Shown: positions 1-7,568, numbered from the stretch's first letter. The stretch: 64,000 nucleotides of DNA from Treponema sp. (GCA_017470605.1 JAFUYH010000013.1:1-64000), one strand, 5' to 3'. Made by a program: numbers and translations. The notes: generated from the sequence alone by a model not told the origin.

Positions 1-319
1 AGCCGAGGCGAAGCCTTTTTAATCATTTTCCTATACGGCTTATACCATGCGGTTTGCAAGAACGTGCAGTGGTAGCACTTTTTACAGTTTCGGCTCTTTT
101 ATAATGCGTTTGCCCTGAGCCTGCCAACCCCATACCCACAGTGCAAACATATTATAAAGTTTGCACATTTAAATCTGATGGCTGTCCGTTACACCAAGGC
201 TTGGAAAAGGCGGTTGAGCATTTTTTGTGAGTAAATCCTGCGGATTTCTTCTATGGCAGTCGCCAAAAATCTCAAAGCCTTTTCAGCCCCGGTTTCTCTG
301 CCATCCATCAGATTTTATA
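1..319. other. Left-edge non-coding stretch
   Basis: I see no convincing gene here. An open frame starting at 253 runs antisense into thiQ and looks like a shadow. The stretch holds a perfect 8-base inverted repeat (GTGCAAAC at 141-148, GTTTGCAC at 159-166) and a short hairpin (AAATCC at 233-238, GGATTT at 242-247). The piece near 49-80 (GCGGTTTGC followed by GTGCAG) weakly resembles the hairpin repeats at 17728-17852. No function can be assigned. Confidence 0.5.
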
Positions 320-453
320 GGGGCTGTCTAATAAGATTTGGGACTGCGGTCATTGAGCTTGTCGAAATCTGTAAATATTGCGACAGCAATAACCTTGAAT
401 TTGGTGGTTTCGACAAGCTCAACCACCGCATTACTTACTTATTAGACATTCCC
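320..453 (+). repeat. Dispersed TIR element, copy A
   Basis: This is a 134-base element. Its ends are inverted: GGGGCTGTCTAATAAG at 320-335 and CTTATTAGACATTCCC at 438-453. Inside are TTTGGGACTGCGGTCATTGA, then GCTTGTCGAAA, then GGTGGTTTCGACAAGCTC, AACCACCGC and ATTACTTACTT. The right half folds as a hairpin with a GGTGGTT/AACCACC stem and a CGACAAGCTC-type loop. Copies occur at 14007-14125 (opposite orientation), 48315-48434 and 59949-60027. Its size, terminal inverted repeats and lack of a gene resemble a MITE or REP-type element. It lies about 30 bases past the thiQ stop, so it may also act as a transcription end. Confidence 0.85.
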
Positions 454-483
454 TTACCCTGGCTGCAGGAAGGGGAAGTCACT

Positions 484-1212
484 TTACTTTCCTATACGTA
501 CAATTTTATCGGCGACGGCCACCGCCTCCGCTTCATCATGAGTAACCATTATGGCCGTAAAGCCGATTTCTTTCTGCCAGAGGCGGATTTGAGCTCCCAG
601 ACGGTGGCGCAGGTCGGCATCAAGGGCAGAAAGTGGCTCGTCCAGAAGAACTAATTTAGGCTCCATAATCAATGTGCGGGCAAGCGCCACCCTCTGCTTT
701 TCCCCGCCGCTTAAAGTCTGGGGCATTCTTTCTTCCATATTATAAAGGTCAAAATAAGGAAGATATTCTTTTGCCTTTTGCCGGGCCTCCTTTTTTTTCA
801 TTCCCAGAGAAATAAGACCGTAGGCAACATTATCCTGTACTGTAAGGTGATTAAAAAGAGCCCCGCTCTGAAAAACCATTCCGATTCCCCGTGAGCGGGC
901 AGGAAGTTTTTCTATACGCTTTCCGTCCAGCATGATTTCAAGCAGGCCGCCGCCTGCCGTCTCCCTGGCAGAAGAAGCAGAATCAGCACCACCAGAAAGC
1001 CCCCTACAGAAAGAAGCACCACTTTCACAGTCCACAGGCCTGTCAAAATCATCATTTTTTTCCAGACCAGCGATTATATTTAATATAGTAGATTTTCCAC
1101 ATCCACTCCCCCCAAGCAGGCAGGTCATAGTGCCTTTTTCACATTCGTATGAAAAATCAACAGTTACGGAAGGCCATTTTTTATGAAGATTTTTTACAGA
1201 AAAATAAGTCAT
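484..1212 (-). CDS. thiQ: Thiamine ABC transporter, ATP-binding protein
   Basis: ATPase that should power thiamine (or thiamine phosphate) import on the cytoplasmic face of the ThiP permease. Walker A is GGSGCGKST (residues 34-42), the ABC signature is LSGGEKQRVALA, Walker B is LVLLDEPLSALD and the H-loop is MVTHDE. The start overlaps the thiP stop as ATGA, so the two are translationally coupled; thiB, thiP and thiQ form one operon behind a TPP riboswitch. At 242 residues it is slightly long for ThiQ. The excess is a Ser/Gly/Ala-rich insertion at about residues 53-90, between Walker A and the Q-loop, which the family normally lacks. Assignment to thiamine rests on the operon and riboswitch; the ATPase family itself is certain. 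Confidence 0.88.
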   Translation of the reverse strand: MTYFSVKNLHKKWPSVTVDFSYECEKGTMTCLLGGSGCGKSTILNIIAGLEKNDDFDRPVDCESGASFCRGLSGGADSASSARETAGGGLLEIMLDGKRIEKLPARSRGIGMVFQSGALFNHLTVQDNVAYGLISLGMKKKEARQKAKEYLPYFDLYNMEERMPQTLSGGEKQRVALARTLIMEPKLVLLDEPLSALDADLRHRLGAQIRLWQKEIGFTAIMVTHDEAEAVAVADKIVRIGK

Positions 1213-2603
1213 TTTTTTACCACTCCAACAACAATCATACTGATAAGGGCTATAAGGGCCCCGCAGGCAGAAGCCTGGGCAAATTTATAGGCACCGGCAA
1301 GTTTATATGTATACAGGGCAAGTGTATCAAAATTTCTGATTGAAAGAATCAGGGGCATGGTTGCATCTCCAAGACTTGTTGCAAAAGTAAAGGCAAAGGC
1401 AGAAAGCAGGACTGGCAGACACGAAGGAAGATAAAGGCGTAATACTGCATCTAAAGGATTGCGGGAAATAAGACGGGCAGCCGCTACAGTCTGGGGAGAA
1501 ATCTGATTTATTCCGCTCTGAATCTGACGGTAGGCCAGAGGCCAGTACATAAAAGTCTGCAAAAAAATTAAAAGTGGAAGGCTTCCCTTATGAAAAAGGA
1601 CAGCCGCAAGCCATGAAATTACTACAGAAGAAACAGCCATAGGAAGCATTGGAATTGTCTGCAAAAGGGCACTGCCCTGCCTGCCAGAAACTTTTACGGC
1701 CAGAGAATAAATAAATCCCAGCAAAGTACAACAGAAACCTGTAGAAAGTCCCAGAAGAAGGCTGTTTTTAGCGGCCCGCCAGAAAGTAGGAGAAGAAAAA
1801 ACTTCTGAAAATTTTGCCGCGCCGGAAAGGAAAATAGAAATAAAGGGAAAAAGAAAAAAAAGTGCAATCAGAATCAGAAGGATAAAAAGAAATGGCATTT
1901 CTTTTAGAGAAAGATTCTTGCGGTATGAAGCAAAATCAATATCAGAAGATGAAATATGACTTTTTTTTGTAACCTGCAGATAAAGAAACATAATTGTCAT
2001 GGTGGTAAGAGTTTCCAGAACGGCAAGTTTTGCTCCTTCTGCAAGATTAAGAGTTGTCCGCAGGGAATGATAAATTTCCACTTCCATAGTAGATATTCCG
2101 GGAGGCGAAAAAAGCATTACAAGCATAAAACTGAAAAAGCAGAAAAGAAAAACAGGCATACAGGCCGCCGCCAGAGCCCCCGCAAGCTGACGGATTGTTA
2201 CAGTAAAAAAGACCCGCGCTTCCCCTGCGCCAAGCATTCGGGCGGCATTTTTCTGTTCCTGAGGAAGGCTGGCCCAGGCATCTGTAAGAACGCCAGTTAT
2301 AAAAGGAAAGTTATAAAAGCCCTGGGCAAGCACAATTCCTGTAAAAGAGTATAAAAAGGAAAAATGAGTATGAAAAAATCTGTTAAAACTGCCGTTCACG
2401 CCAAAAAAACTTACATATCCCAATGCAATAACCAGAGACGGAAGGCAAAGCGGAACTGCAGAAAGGGAGAGGATAAATCGCCTCCCGAAGAAATTCCTAC
2501 GGGAGGTAAAAAATGCCATGGGGAGTCCCACAAGAGCCGCCACAGCAAGAGACATGGCGGCAACTTTCAGCGTGAACAGGTATATGCTAAGAATACGGTT
2601 CAA
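1209..2603 (-). CDS. thiP: Thiamine ABC transporter, fused double permease
   Basis: Integral membrane permease of 464 residues made of two homologous binding-protein-dependent permease halves, the ThiP arrangement. About twelve hydrophobic segments are visible. Each half carries an EAA-type loop that contacts the ATPase (near AARMLGAGEARVFFTV in the first half and AARLISRNPLDAVLRL in the second). The frame opens with TTG at 2601-2603, one base after the thiB stop, without a clear Shine-Dalgarno. Coupling from thiB is possible, but an internal ATG about 16 codons in is an alternative start. It ends in an ATGA overlap with thiQ. Role as thiamine permease follows from the TPP riboswitch upstream of the operon. 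Confidence 0.85.
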   Translation of the reverse strand: MNRILSIYLFTLKVAAMSLAVAALVGLPMAFFTSRRNFFGRRFILSLSAVPLCLPSLVIALGYVSFFGVNGSFNRFFHTHFSFLYSFTGIVLAQGFYNFPFITGVLTDAWASLPQEQKNAARMLGAGEARVFFTVTIRQLAGALAAACMPVFLFCFFSFMLVMLFSPPGISTMEVEIYHSLRTTLNLAEGAKLAVLETLTTMTIMFLYLQVTKKSHISSSDIDFASYRKNLSLKEMPFLFILLILIALFFLFPFISIFLSGAAKFSEVFSSPTFWRAAKNSLLLGLSTGFCCTLLGFIYSLAVKVSGRQGSALLQTIPMLPMAVSSVVISWLAAVLFHKGSLPLLIFLQTFMYWPLAYRQIQSGINQISPQTVAAARLISRNPLDAVLRLYLPSCLPVLLSAFAFTFATSLGDATMPLILSIRNFDTLALYTYKLAGAYKFAQASACGALIALISMIVVGVVKK

Positions 2604-2604
2604 A

Positions 2605-3567
2605 CTAGTTCAAAATCTTTGGCTGAATGAGTCCTGAATAACTTGCAGGAAGCACTACATTTTTGTTTGCAGGGTACATCCACTGGGTAAGAGGAATTTC
2701 ATGCTGAGCCTCTTCGCTTGCAAGGAATTCAATAAACTTCTTTGCGCCGGCGGCATTCTTTGCGCCTTTTACAAGACCAGCACCTTCTACCTGCATTACA
2801 TGGCCGTCTGTAAATTCCAGAGCAACAAACTGGTCGCCTTCATCATATTCAATATGATAAGCAGGACTTGTTACATAACTGATTACAAGAGGAGCTTCTC
2901 CGTCTGTAAACATTCCGTAACCAACACTCCAGCCCGGTGCCATAGTCAAAATAGAAGGAGTAAGACGCTTCATATAATCATCATATTTTTCGCCATAAAC
3001 TGTACGAACCCAAACATCAAATCCGTTTCCCGGAGTACTTGTGCGAGGATCCATCAGAATAAGTTTCTTTGAATATTCACTTTTTGTTAAATCTTCAAGA
3101 CAAGTTGGAGCTTCAATATCTGACTGAGTATTATAGATGATTGCAAACGGACTGTAGTCGTAAGGAGTAAGAATCCAATTTCCGCCCAGAGATTCTACAA
3201 GTTCCGCTTTAATTACATCGCTGTTTGAAGGCTTGAACTTTTCAAGAACTTCGGCTTCTTCTGCTTTCTGATAGATGAAGTTATCAAGACCGACTAAAAC
3301 ATCTGCGTAAGGGTCTTTTTTTTCAAGGATTGCCTTAGAGAGAATCTGAACACCGTCTCCGCAGTCTGCGTAAGTCACTTTAATTCCAGTCTTTTCCTGA
3401 AATTTCTGTGCAATAATAGGACCAGGGCCCCATTCACTGCAGAATGAATCATAGGTGTAGACAATTACTTCTGATGCACGTTCAGCATCAACTTTTGATT
3501 TTTTGCAGCCCATAAAAAGAGCGCAAACCAGAATAGAAAAAACAATAAGAGATGAAAACTTTTTCAT
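2605..3567 (-). CDS. thiB: Thiamine ABC transporter substrate-binding lipoprotein
   Basis: Periplasmic binding protein, 320 residues, of the ThiB/TbpA type. It would capture thiamine or its phosphates and deliver them to ThiP. The N-terminus has Lys-Lys, a hydrophobic core and a lipobox-like LFMGC with Cys21, so it is probably lipid-anchored. The family fold is visible in VIVYTYDSFCSEWGPGP and in NFIYQKAEEAEVLEKF. The frame is open further upstream, but the ATG at 3565-3567 is preferred: it is preceded by GGAGGAAG, sits immediately after the riboswitch and starts a proper signal peptide. First gene of thiBPQ. Confidence 0.9.
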   Translation of the reverse strand: MKKFSSLIVFSILVCALFMGCKKSKVDAERASEVIVYTYDSFCSEWGPGPIIAQKFQEKTGIKVTYADCGDGVQILSKAILEKKDPYADVLVGLDNFIYQKAEEAEVLEKFKPSNSDVIKAELVESLGGNWILTPYDYSPFAIIYNTQSDIEAPTCLEDLTKSEYSKKLILMDPRTSTPGNGFDVWVRTVYGEKYDDYMKRLTPSILTMAPGWSVGYGMFTDGEAPLVISYVTSPAYHIEYDEGDQFVALEFTDGHVMQVEGAGLVKGAKNAAGAKKFIEFLASEEAQHEIPLTQWMYPANKNVVLPASYSGLIQPKILN

Positions 3568-3658
3568 TTCTTCCTCCGCCGGTATTATCCGGATCAGGTT
3601 CAAAGGGTATAATCTCAGGTGATTTCAGCAACAACGTTGCCTTTATCACCACCCCCGT
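3568..3658 (-). promoter_or_regulatory. TPP riboswitch (THI element)
   Basis: Read on the minus strand, this leader contains the hallmark conserved blocks of the thiamine pyrophosphate aptamer. They are GGGGGTGG at the 5' side, CTGAGATTATACCC in the middle, then TTGAACCTGATCCGGATAA and TACCGGCGGAGGAAG. The last block includes the GGAGG Shine-Dalgarno of thiB, 6 bases before its ATG, so TPP binding would hide the ribosome site. I see no intrinsic terminator between aptamer and gene, which favours translational control. The aptamer is established biology; its exact 5' limit here is approximate. Confidence 0.95.
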
Positions 3659-3686
3659 TATTTATTTAAAGGAAAGGATCAGAATT

Positions 3687-4274
3687 CTAGAAACGGAATT
3701 CCAGACCAGCATTTCCATAAATAGTCTTTCTGTAATAGTCGCGGCTAACTGCAGTATATGTAGTTTTATCCCCGTCTACAGTAACTGTTACAGTAGGAAT
3801 AAAATCAAAGACTGCATCAGCACCAAATACAAGTCCAAAATGCTTACTGATGTAAATCTTTACATTTGCCCCGGCAGCAAGACCTACGCTTCCATTATCA
3901 TTAAGATTTTCATCATTAAATGTACTGAAATTCAGTCCTACTCCAGCCCCTACTGCAATAAAAGGCAGTTTAAGGTTGTACCAGATTAAAAAAGGAAAGT
4001 CAACAATTTCATAATCAGTTGTAGTAACAGAAGCATTTTCTACAGAAACTTCAATCTTGTTTGTTACTACATTTACTTCACCCTGAAATCCAAAGCCTGC
4101 TATTAAATCAAGATTGACATAGGCTCCGGCACCTCCGACAATGCCTTCAAATCCAGAATAATCTTTTCCGATATTTCCACCAAGAAGGCCTCTGGCTCCT
4201 ACTGCAATATCAAGGGCAAATGTTGAAGAAATCAAACATACCGCAGCGGCTGCAAGTGCAATCAATTTTTTCAT
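3687..4274 (-). CDS. Outer-membrane-type beta-barrel protein
   Basis: Protein of 195 residues with a clear signal peptide (MKKLIALAAAAVCLISSTFA). The rest is a series of short amphipathic beta strands rich in Gly, Val and aromatic residues, closing with GNAGLEFRF. A terminal aromatic is typical of outer-membrane barrels. The size suits a small eight-stranded barrel of the OmpA/OmpW type. No specific ligand or partner can be read. It stands alone between the thi riboswitch and thrH, both on the same strand, and is preceded by AGGAGA near its ATG. Possible roles are an outer membrane structural protein or a surface antigen. Confidence 0.7.
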   Translation of the reverse strand: MKKLIALAAAAVCLISSTFALDIAVGARGLLGGNIGKDYSGFEGIVGGAGAYVNLDLIAGFGFQGEVNVVTNKIEVSVENASVTTTDYEIVDFPFLIWYNLKLPFIAVGAGVGLNFSTFNDENLNDNGSVGLAAGANVKIYISKHFGLVFGADAVFDFIPTVTVTVDGDKTTYTAVSRDYYRKTIYGNAGLEFRF

Positions 4275-4306
4275 AAAAAATCTCCTGTTATCTTCTGTTA
4301 AAAGAT

Positions 4307-4906
4307 TTATATGTTCTTTTTAATGGCATCCAGCAGTTCAGAATATTCTGTAAATGCAGGATACTGAGGATAATCATTAATAATTTTTTCTGTTGAACGG
4401 AAGAGGAAGCCTGCTTTTGAAGCCTTAATCATTCCAAGGTCATTAAAACTGTCGCCGGAAGCAATTGTTTCATAGCCGATTGACTGCAGGGCCTTTACCG
4501 TTGTGAGTTTGCTGTTTTCACAGCGCATTTTATAACCGATGATTTCGCCATTTTCTGCAACCTGAAGTGTATTGCAGAAAATTGTAGGCTGTCCGAGTTT
4601 TTCCATAAGAGGAGCTGCAAACTGCTCAAAAGTGTCACTAAGGATGATTGTCTGACAGCATGAACGAAGTTCATCAAGGAATTTTTTAGCTCCAGGAAGA
4701 GGATCAATTGTCTTGATTGTATCCTGAATCTCTTTCAGGCCAAGTCCATGTTCTTTCAGAATTGCGATTCTGTACTTCATCAGTTTATCGTAATCAGGTT
4801 CATCACGGGTTGTACGGCGAAGTTCAGGAATATTAACGGCATCTGCAAAAGCAATCCAGATTTCTGGTACAAGTACGCCTTCCAAATCAAGACAAGTAAT
4901 AGTCAT
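4307..4906 (-). CDS. thrH: Phosphoserine phosphatase / homoserine phosphotransferase
   Basis: HAD-superfamily enzyme of 199 residues, the usual ThrH length. ThrH dephosphorylates phosphoserine and can transfer the phosphate to homoserine, linking serine and threonine biosynthesis. Motif I is CLDLEGVLVPE, with the nucleophilic Asp followed by Leu-Glu-Gly, which separates ThrH from ordinary SerB (DxDST). Motif II is IILSDTF, the Lys region is in CENSKLTTV, and motif IV is IASGDSFNDLGM. Cytoplasmic. It is divergent from the YibQ-like gene at 4999. Family assignment is strong; which of the two activities dominates cannot be read. Confidence 0.88.
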   Translation of the reverse strand: MTITCLDLEGVLVPEIWIAFADAVNIPELRRTTRDEPDYDKLMKYRIAILKEHGLGLKEIQDTIKTIDPLPGAKKFLDELRSCCQTIILSDTFEQFAAPLMEKLGQPTIFCNTLQVAENGEIIGYKMRCENSKLTTVKALQSIGYETIASGDSFNDLGMIKASKAGFLFRSTEKIINDYPQYPAFTEYSELLDAIKKNI

Positions 4907-4956
4907 ATATTTTTCCTTATGTTCAGTTTCTTTTCCATTGTAAAATAGCGTATTTA

Positions 4957-4985
4957 TTGAAATATATCAAGGAAAAGGCTAAAAT
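4957..4985 (+). promoter_or_regulatory. Promoter of the YibQ-like gene
   Basis: A -35 box TTGAAA (4957-4962) and a -10 box TAAAAT (4980-4985) are separated by 17 bases. The predicted start of transcription falls about 7 bases before the ATG at 4999, and no Shine-Dalgarno is present in between, so the transcript would be nearly leaderless. Based on consensus matching only. Confidence 0.45.
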
Positions 4986-4998
4986 ATGATTCTCACGT

Positions 4999-6303
4999 AT
5001 GGCACAAACTCAAAAACGGACATCTAAAAAAAAGACGACTAAAAAGAAATCAAAAGTAAAAAAGCCAAAGGTTTATATCCCGGCCTATAAAATCATCATC
5101 TCCTGTGCTGTCATAATCACAATCTGCATGGCTCTCTTGTTGTTTACTACGATTACAGCTCCTTCTTCAGACAAGGCCGGAACTTTGAGCAGTCAGTTTA
5201 CGGAAAAAACTGAAGACATAAAGGTTGAAGAAAAGAAGAATGACGAAAAAAAAGCGGCTGAATCAAAGAAGGCTTCTGAAAAAAAAGTAGCTGAGACAAA
5301 GAAGTCTGAAACCAAGAAGTCTGATGAAAAAAAAGTAGCTGAGACAAAGATGTCTGATGAAAAAAAGACCGAAAATGCAAAAAACGCTTCGGAAGAAAAG
5401 AAGGTTCAGGAGCAAAAAAAGCCGGCAGAAAAGAAAGCGGCCGAAACAAAAAAATCAGTTGAAAAAAAGCAGACACCCGCTCCTAAAGCCAAGGACACAA
5501 AACCAGCCCCGGCGGTGCCTGTGCCTGCGGTGCCTGTACCTGCGCCAAAACCCGCTCCCGAACCGGCACCAGAGCCCAAGCCCGAGCCCGCCCCTGCCGC
5601 CTCAAAATTCAACTTTCCGCCTGCAAAAAACGGCGCAACCATTGTAATTGTTATTGATGACGCAGGTCGCAGCGCCGCAAACACAAAAAAATACACAGAT
5701 TTGCCTTTCCCAATCACCATTGCAGTTCTGCCAAAACTGCCCCAGACAAAACAGTGCGCAGAAACAGTCCGCAGTGCCGGCAAGGAACTGATTTTGCATC
5801 AACCGATGCAGGCGATGAACCTTGCCCTGAACCCGGGAGAAGGTGCTATAAAAGAGGATATGACCCGCGCCGAAATTACCGCAACAATCCGCGAAAACAT
5901 TGCAGAACTTGGAAGCGGAGTAAAGGGCATGAACAACCATGAAGGCTCGCTCATCACTGCAAACGAAGTAAAAATCGGCATTGTGCTTGACACCTGCATG
6001 GATATGGGAATCTACTTTTTGGATTCACGCACAACTGCAGAAACAAAAGCCCCCCAGGCCGCCCTTGAACGCGACTTTGAAATTTTTGAAAAAGCCGGCC
6101 CCTATATTGATAATGATATAGATTATGATAAAATGCTTAAAAGGCTTCGCGAAACGCTGGACTATGCAAACAGTCATGGAAAGGCAATCGTAATCGGCCA
6201 TGTAGACAAGAGCGTAAAGATTCTGCCAAAACTTCTTTCGGATGCTTATCCAGAAATGAAGGCAGCAGGCTACAGATTTGCAACGCCAAGTATGTTAAAA
6301 TAG
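4999..6303 (+). CDS. Divergent polysaccharide deacetylase (YibQ/DUF610 type)
   Basis: Three-part protein of 434 residues. A Lys-rich cytoplasmic start is followed by one transmembrane segment (about residues 30-53). Next comes a long low-complexity linker (about 60-205), first Lys/Glu/Ala-rich, then Pro/Ala-rich. Last is a C-terminal domain of the divergent polysaccharide deacetylase family (about 208-434). Conserved landmarks are VIVIDDAGR, ILHQPMQA, MNNHEGS and FLDSRTT. The domain should lie in the periplasm, where the linker could span towards peptidoglycan. The catalytic substrate of this family is not settled. The linker is encoded by near-identical DNA repeats (see 5278-5357). It is followed 29 bases later by tsaD. 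Confidence 0.8.
   Translation: MAQTQKRTSKKKTTKKKSKVKKPKVYIPAYKIIISCAVIITICMALLLFTTITAPSSDKAGTLSSQFTEKTEDIKVEEKKNDEKKAAESKKASEKKVAETKKSETKKSDEKKVAETKMSDEKKTENAKNASEEKKVQEQKKPAEKKAAETKKSVEKKQTPAPKAKDTKPAPAVPVPAVPVPAPKPAPEPAPEPKPEPAPAASKFNFPPAKNGATIVIVIDDAGRSAANTKKYTDLPFPITIAVLPKLPQTKQCAETVRSAGKELILHQPMQAMNLALNPGEGAIKEDMTRAEITATIRENIAELGSGVKGMNNHEGSLITANEVKIGIVLDTCMDMGIYFLDSRTTAETKAPQAALERDFEIFEKAGPYIDNDIDYDKMLKRLRETLDYANSHGKAIVIGHVDKSVKILPKLLSDAYPEMKAAGYRFATPSMLK
5278..5357 (+). repeat. 48-base direct repeats inside the linker coding region
   Basis: The block GAAAAAAAAGTAGCTGAGAC followed by AAAGAAGTCTGA at 5278-5309 recurs at 5326-5357 with one substitution. The offset is 48 bases, so unequal recombination would add or remove 16 codons without breaking the frame. 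Both copies contain a run of eight A, a possible slippage site. It encodes the EKKVAETK-type repeat of the YibQ-like protein linker. Confidence 0.8.
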
Positions 6304-6332
6304 AAATCAAAGGACAGGAAGATAGAAGATAT

Positions 6333-7364
6333 ATGAAGGTTTTAGGAATAGAAAGCAGCTGCGATGAAACAGCCTGCGCAATTGTAGAAGACGGAAAAAC
6401 TATTTTAAGCAACGTAGTTGCAACTCAGATTCCTTTTCATAAAATTTACAAGGGAGTCGTGCCCGAAATTGCCAGCCGCAAGCATGCAGAATGGATTCTG
6501 CCGGTTGTCCGTCAGGCTTTGAAGGAAGCAGACCTCACTCTGGACGATGTAGATGCCATTGCCGCAACTAACCGCCCGGGACTTATGGGTTCCCTGCTCG
6601 TCGGTTTTACCTTTGGAAAAACTCTGGCCTGGGCTACAAACAAGCCTTTCATTGCAATTAACCACATGCTGGGCCACCTTTATGCCGCCCAGCTTCAGAC
6701 TTCTGTTGAATATCCTTTTCTGGGACTTCTTGTAAGCGGCGGACATTCAATCATCTGTAAGGTAAACGGTTTTGATGATCTGGAAATTCTTGGAACGACT
6801 GTTGATGATTCAGTGGGAGAAGCCTTTGACAAGGTGGCTAAATTTTACGGACTGGGTTATCCCGGAGGGGTTATTATTGATAACCTTGCAAAAAAAGGCG
6901 ACCCAAAGGCAGCCCGCTTCCCGGTTCCAAAACTTGATGAAAAAGAACACCGCTACGATGTTTCTTTCTCCGGACTCAAGACCGCTGTAATTCACCAGTG
7001 CGATTTATTCTGGCAGCCGGGCTACGAACACAGCACAGAAAATATGTGCGCCGCCTTTCAGGAAACGGCAATCAAAACTCTGGTTGGAAAATTACTAAAA
7101 GCCGCAGACGATACCGGGCTAAAGACCGTTGTATGCGGAGGGGGCGTTGCCGCAAACTCCCGCCTTCGTGCCATGCTGGCAGAACGCAGCGACATAAAGT
7201 GCATTTTCCCGCCGCTCAAACTTTGCGGCGACAACGGCGCCATGATAGCAGGAGTTGCCTACCACTTTTTGCAGCGCGGCGACCGCAGCGACATGCACAC
7301 AGTAACCTGTGCCCGCATCCCTCAGTTTAAGCGGGGGCTGGAACAGGTTCGCCACAATCATTAA
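6333..7364 (+). CDS. tsaD: tRNA N6-adenosine threonylcarbamoyltransferase
   Basis: TsaD transfers the threonylcarbamoyl group from TC-AMP to A37 of tRNAs that read ANN codons, working with TsaB and TsaE. The protein has 343 residues, the normal length. Diagnostic parts are the N-terminal LGIESSCDETACAIV, the metal-binding histidines in NHMLGHLYA, the ASKHA-fold glycine loop LLVSGGHS, DDSVGEAFDKVAK with YPGG, and CGGGVAANSRLR with CGDNGAMIA near the end. Cytoplasmic. The start is preceded by AGGAAGATAGAAG. It follows the YibQ-like gene closely and probably shares its transcript. Downstream is the aro attenuator. Confidence 0.96.
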   Translation: MKVLGIESSCDETACAIVEDGKTILSNVVATQIPFHKIYKGVVPEIASRKHAEWILPVVRQALKEADLTLDDVDAIAATNRPGLMGSLLVGFTFGKTLAWATNKPFIAINHMLGHLYAAQLQTSVEYPFLGLLVSGGHSIICKVNGFDDLEILGTTVDDSVGEAFDKVAKFYGLGYPGGVIIDNLAKKGDPKAARFPVPKLDEKEHRYDVSFSGLKTAVIHQCDLFWQPGYEHSTENMCAAFQETAIKTLVGKLLKAADDTGLKTVVCGGGVAANSRLRAMLAERSDIKCIFPPLKLCGDNGAMIAGVAYHFLQRGDRSDMHTVTCARIPQFKRGLEQVRHNH

Positions 7365-7396
7365 CAAACTACTGCCCTGCCAGCTCTGCCCCCCAC

Positions 7397-7425
7397 TTGA
7401 CAAAGTTTCTACAGAGCAGTACAGT
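7397..7425 (+). promoter_or_regulatory. Promoter of the aro attenuator
   Basis: A perfect -35 box TTGACA (7397-7402) is followed after 17 bases by TACAGT (7420-7425, four of six matches). Transcription would start near 7432, three bases before the leader-peptide ATG at 7435. The AGGA at 7426-7429 would then lie upstream of or at the RNA end, so the leader peptide could be translated from an almost leaderless RNA. Consensus matching only. Confidence 0.5.
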
Positions 7426-7434
7426 AGGATTCAA

Positions 7435-7506
7435 ATGAAAAACATCACTTACGCATACTATTATTACTATTATTCTCAAAATGATTGCAGAGTTCTAGCA
7501 AGATAG
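7435..7506 (+). CDS. Tyrosine leader peptide of the aro attenuator
   Basis: A 23-residue open frame, MKNITYAYYYYYYSQNDCRV followed by LAR. Seven of its first thirteen residues are Tyr, six of them in a row (codons at 7456-7473). It lies 118 bases upstream of a DAHP synthase gene and just ahead of an intrinsic terminator. This is the layout of ribosome-mediated attenuation, where stalling at a scarce charged tRNA decides whether the terminator forms. Here the sensed amino acid would be tyrosine, an end product of the pathway. The codon run makes chance very unlikely. The peptide itself probably has no other role. Confidence 0.9.
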   Translation: MKNITYAYYYYYYSQNDCRVLAR

Positions 7507-7548
7507 GTGCTGATGTTATTAAATCGGTAATTACAAGGAGCTCTGCAA
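7485..7548 (+). promoter_or_regulatory. Anti-terminator pairing of the tyrosine attenuator
   Basis: TTGCAGAGTTCT at 7485-7496, inside the leader-peptide gene just after the Tyr codons, is complementary over 12 pairs (two of them G-U) to GGAGCTCTGCAA at 7537-7548, which contains the 5' arm of the terminator. A ribosome stalled on the Tyr codons leaves the first segment free, so the anti-terminator forms and aroF is read. A ribosome that reaches the stop at 7504 covers it, and the terminator forms. Confidence 0.85.
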
Positions 7549-7568
7549 AAGCAGGGCTCCTTTTTTTT
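7535..7568 (+). terminator. Attenuator terminator upstream of aroF
   Basis: Stem GGAGCTCTGC (7537-7546) pairs with GCAGGGCTCC (7551-7560) around an AAAA loop, with one G-U pair, followed by eight T (7561-7568). This is a strong Rho-independent terminator placed 57 bases before the aroF ATG, so it must be bypassed for expression. Confidence 0.92.

Noticed and set aside
253-654. Open frame of 133 codons on the plus strand
   Set aside because: It overlaps repeat copy A and runs antisense through the end of thiQ. It has no ribosome site and no recognisable domain.
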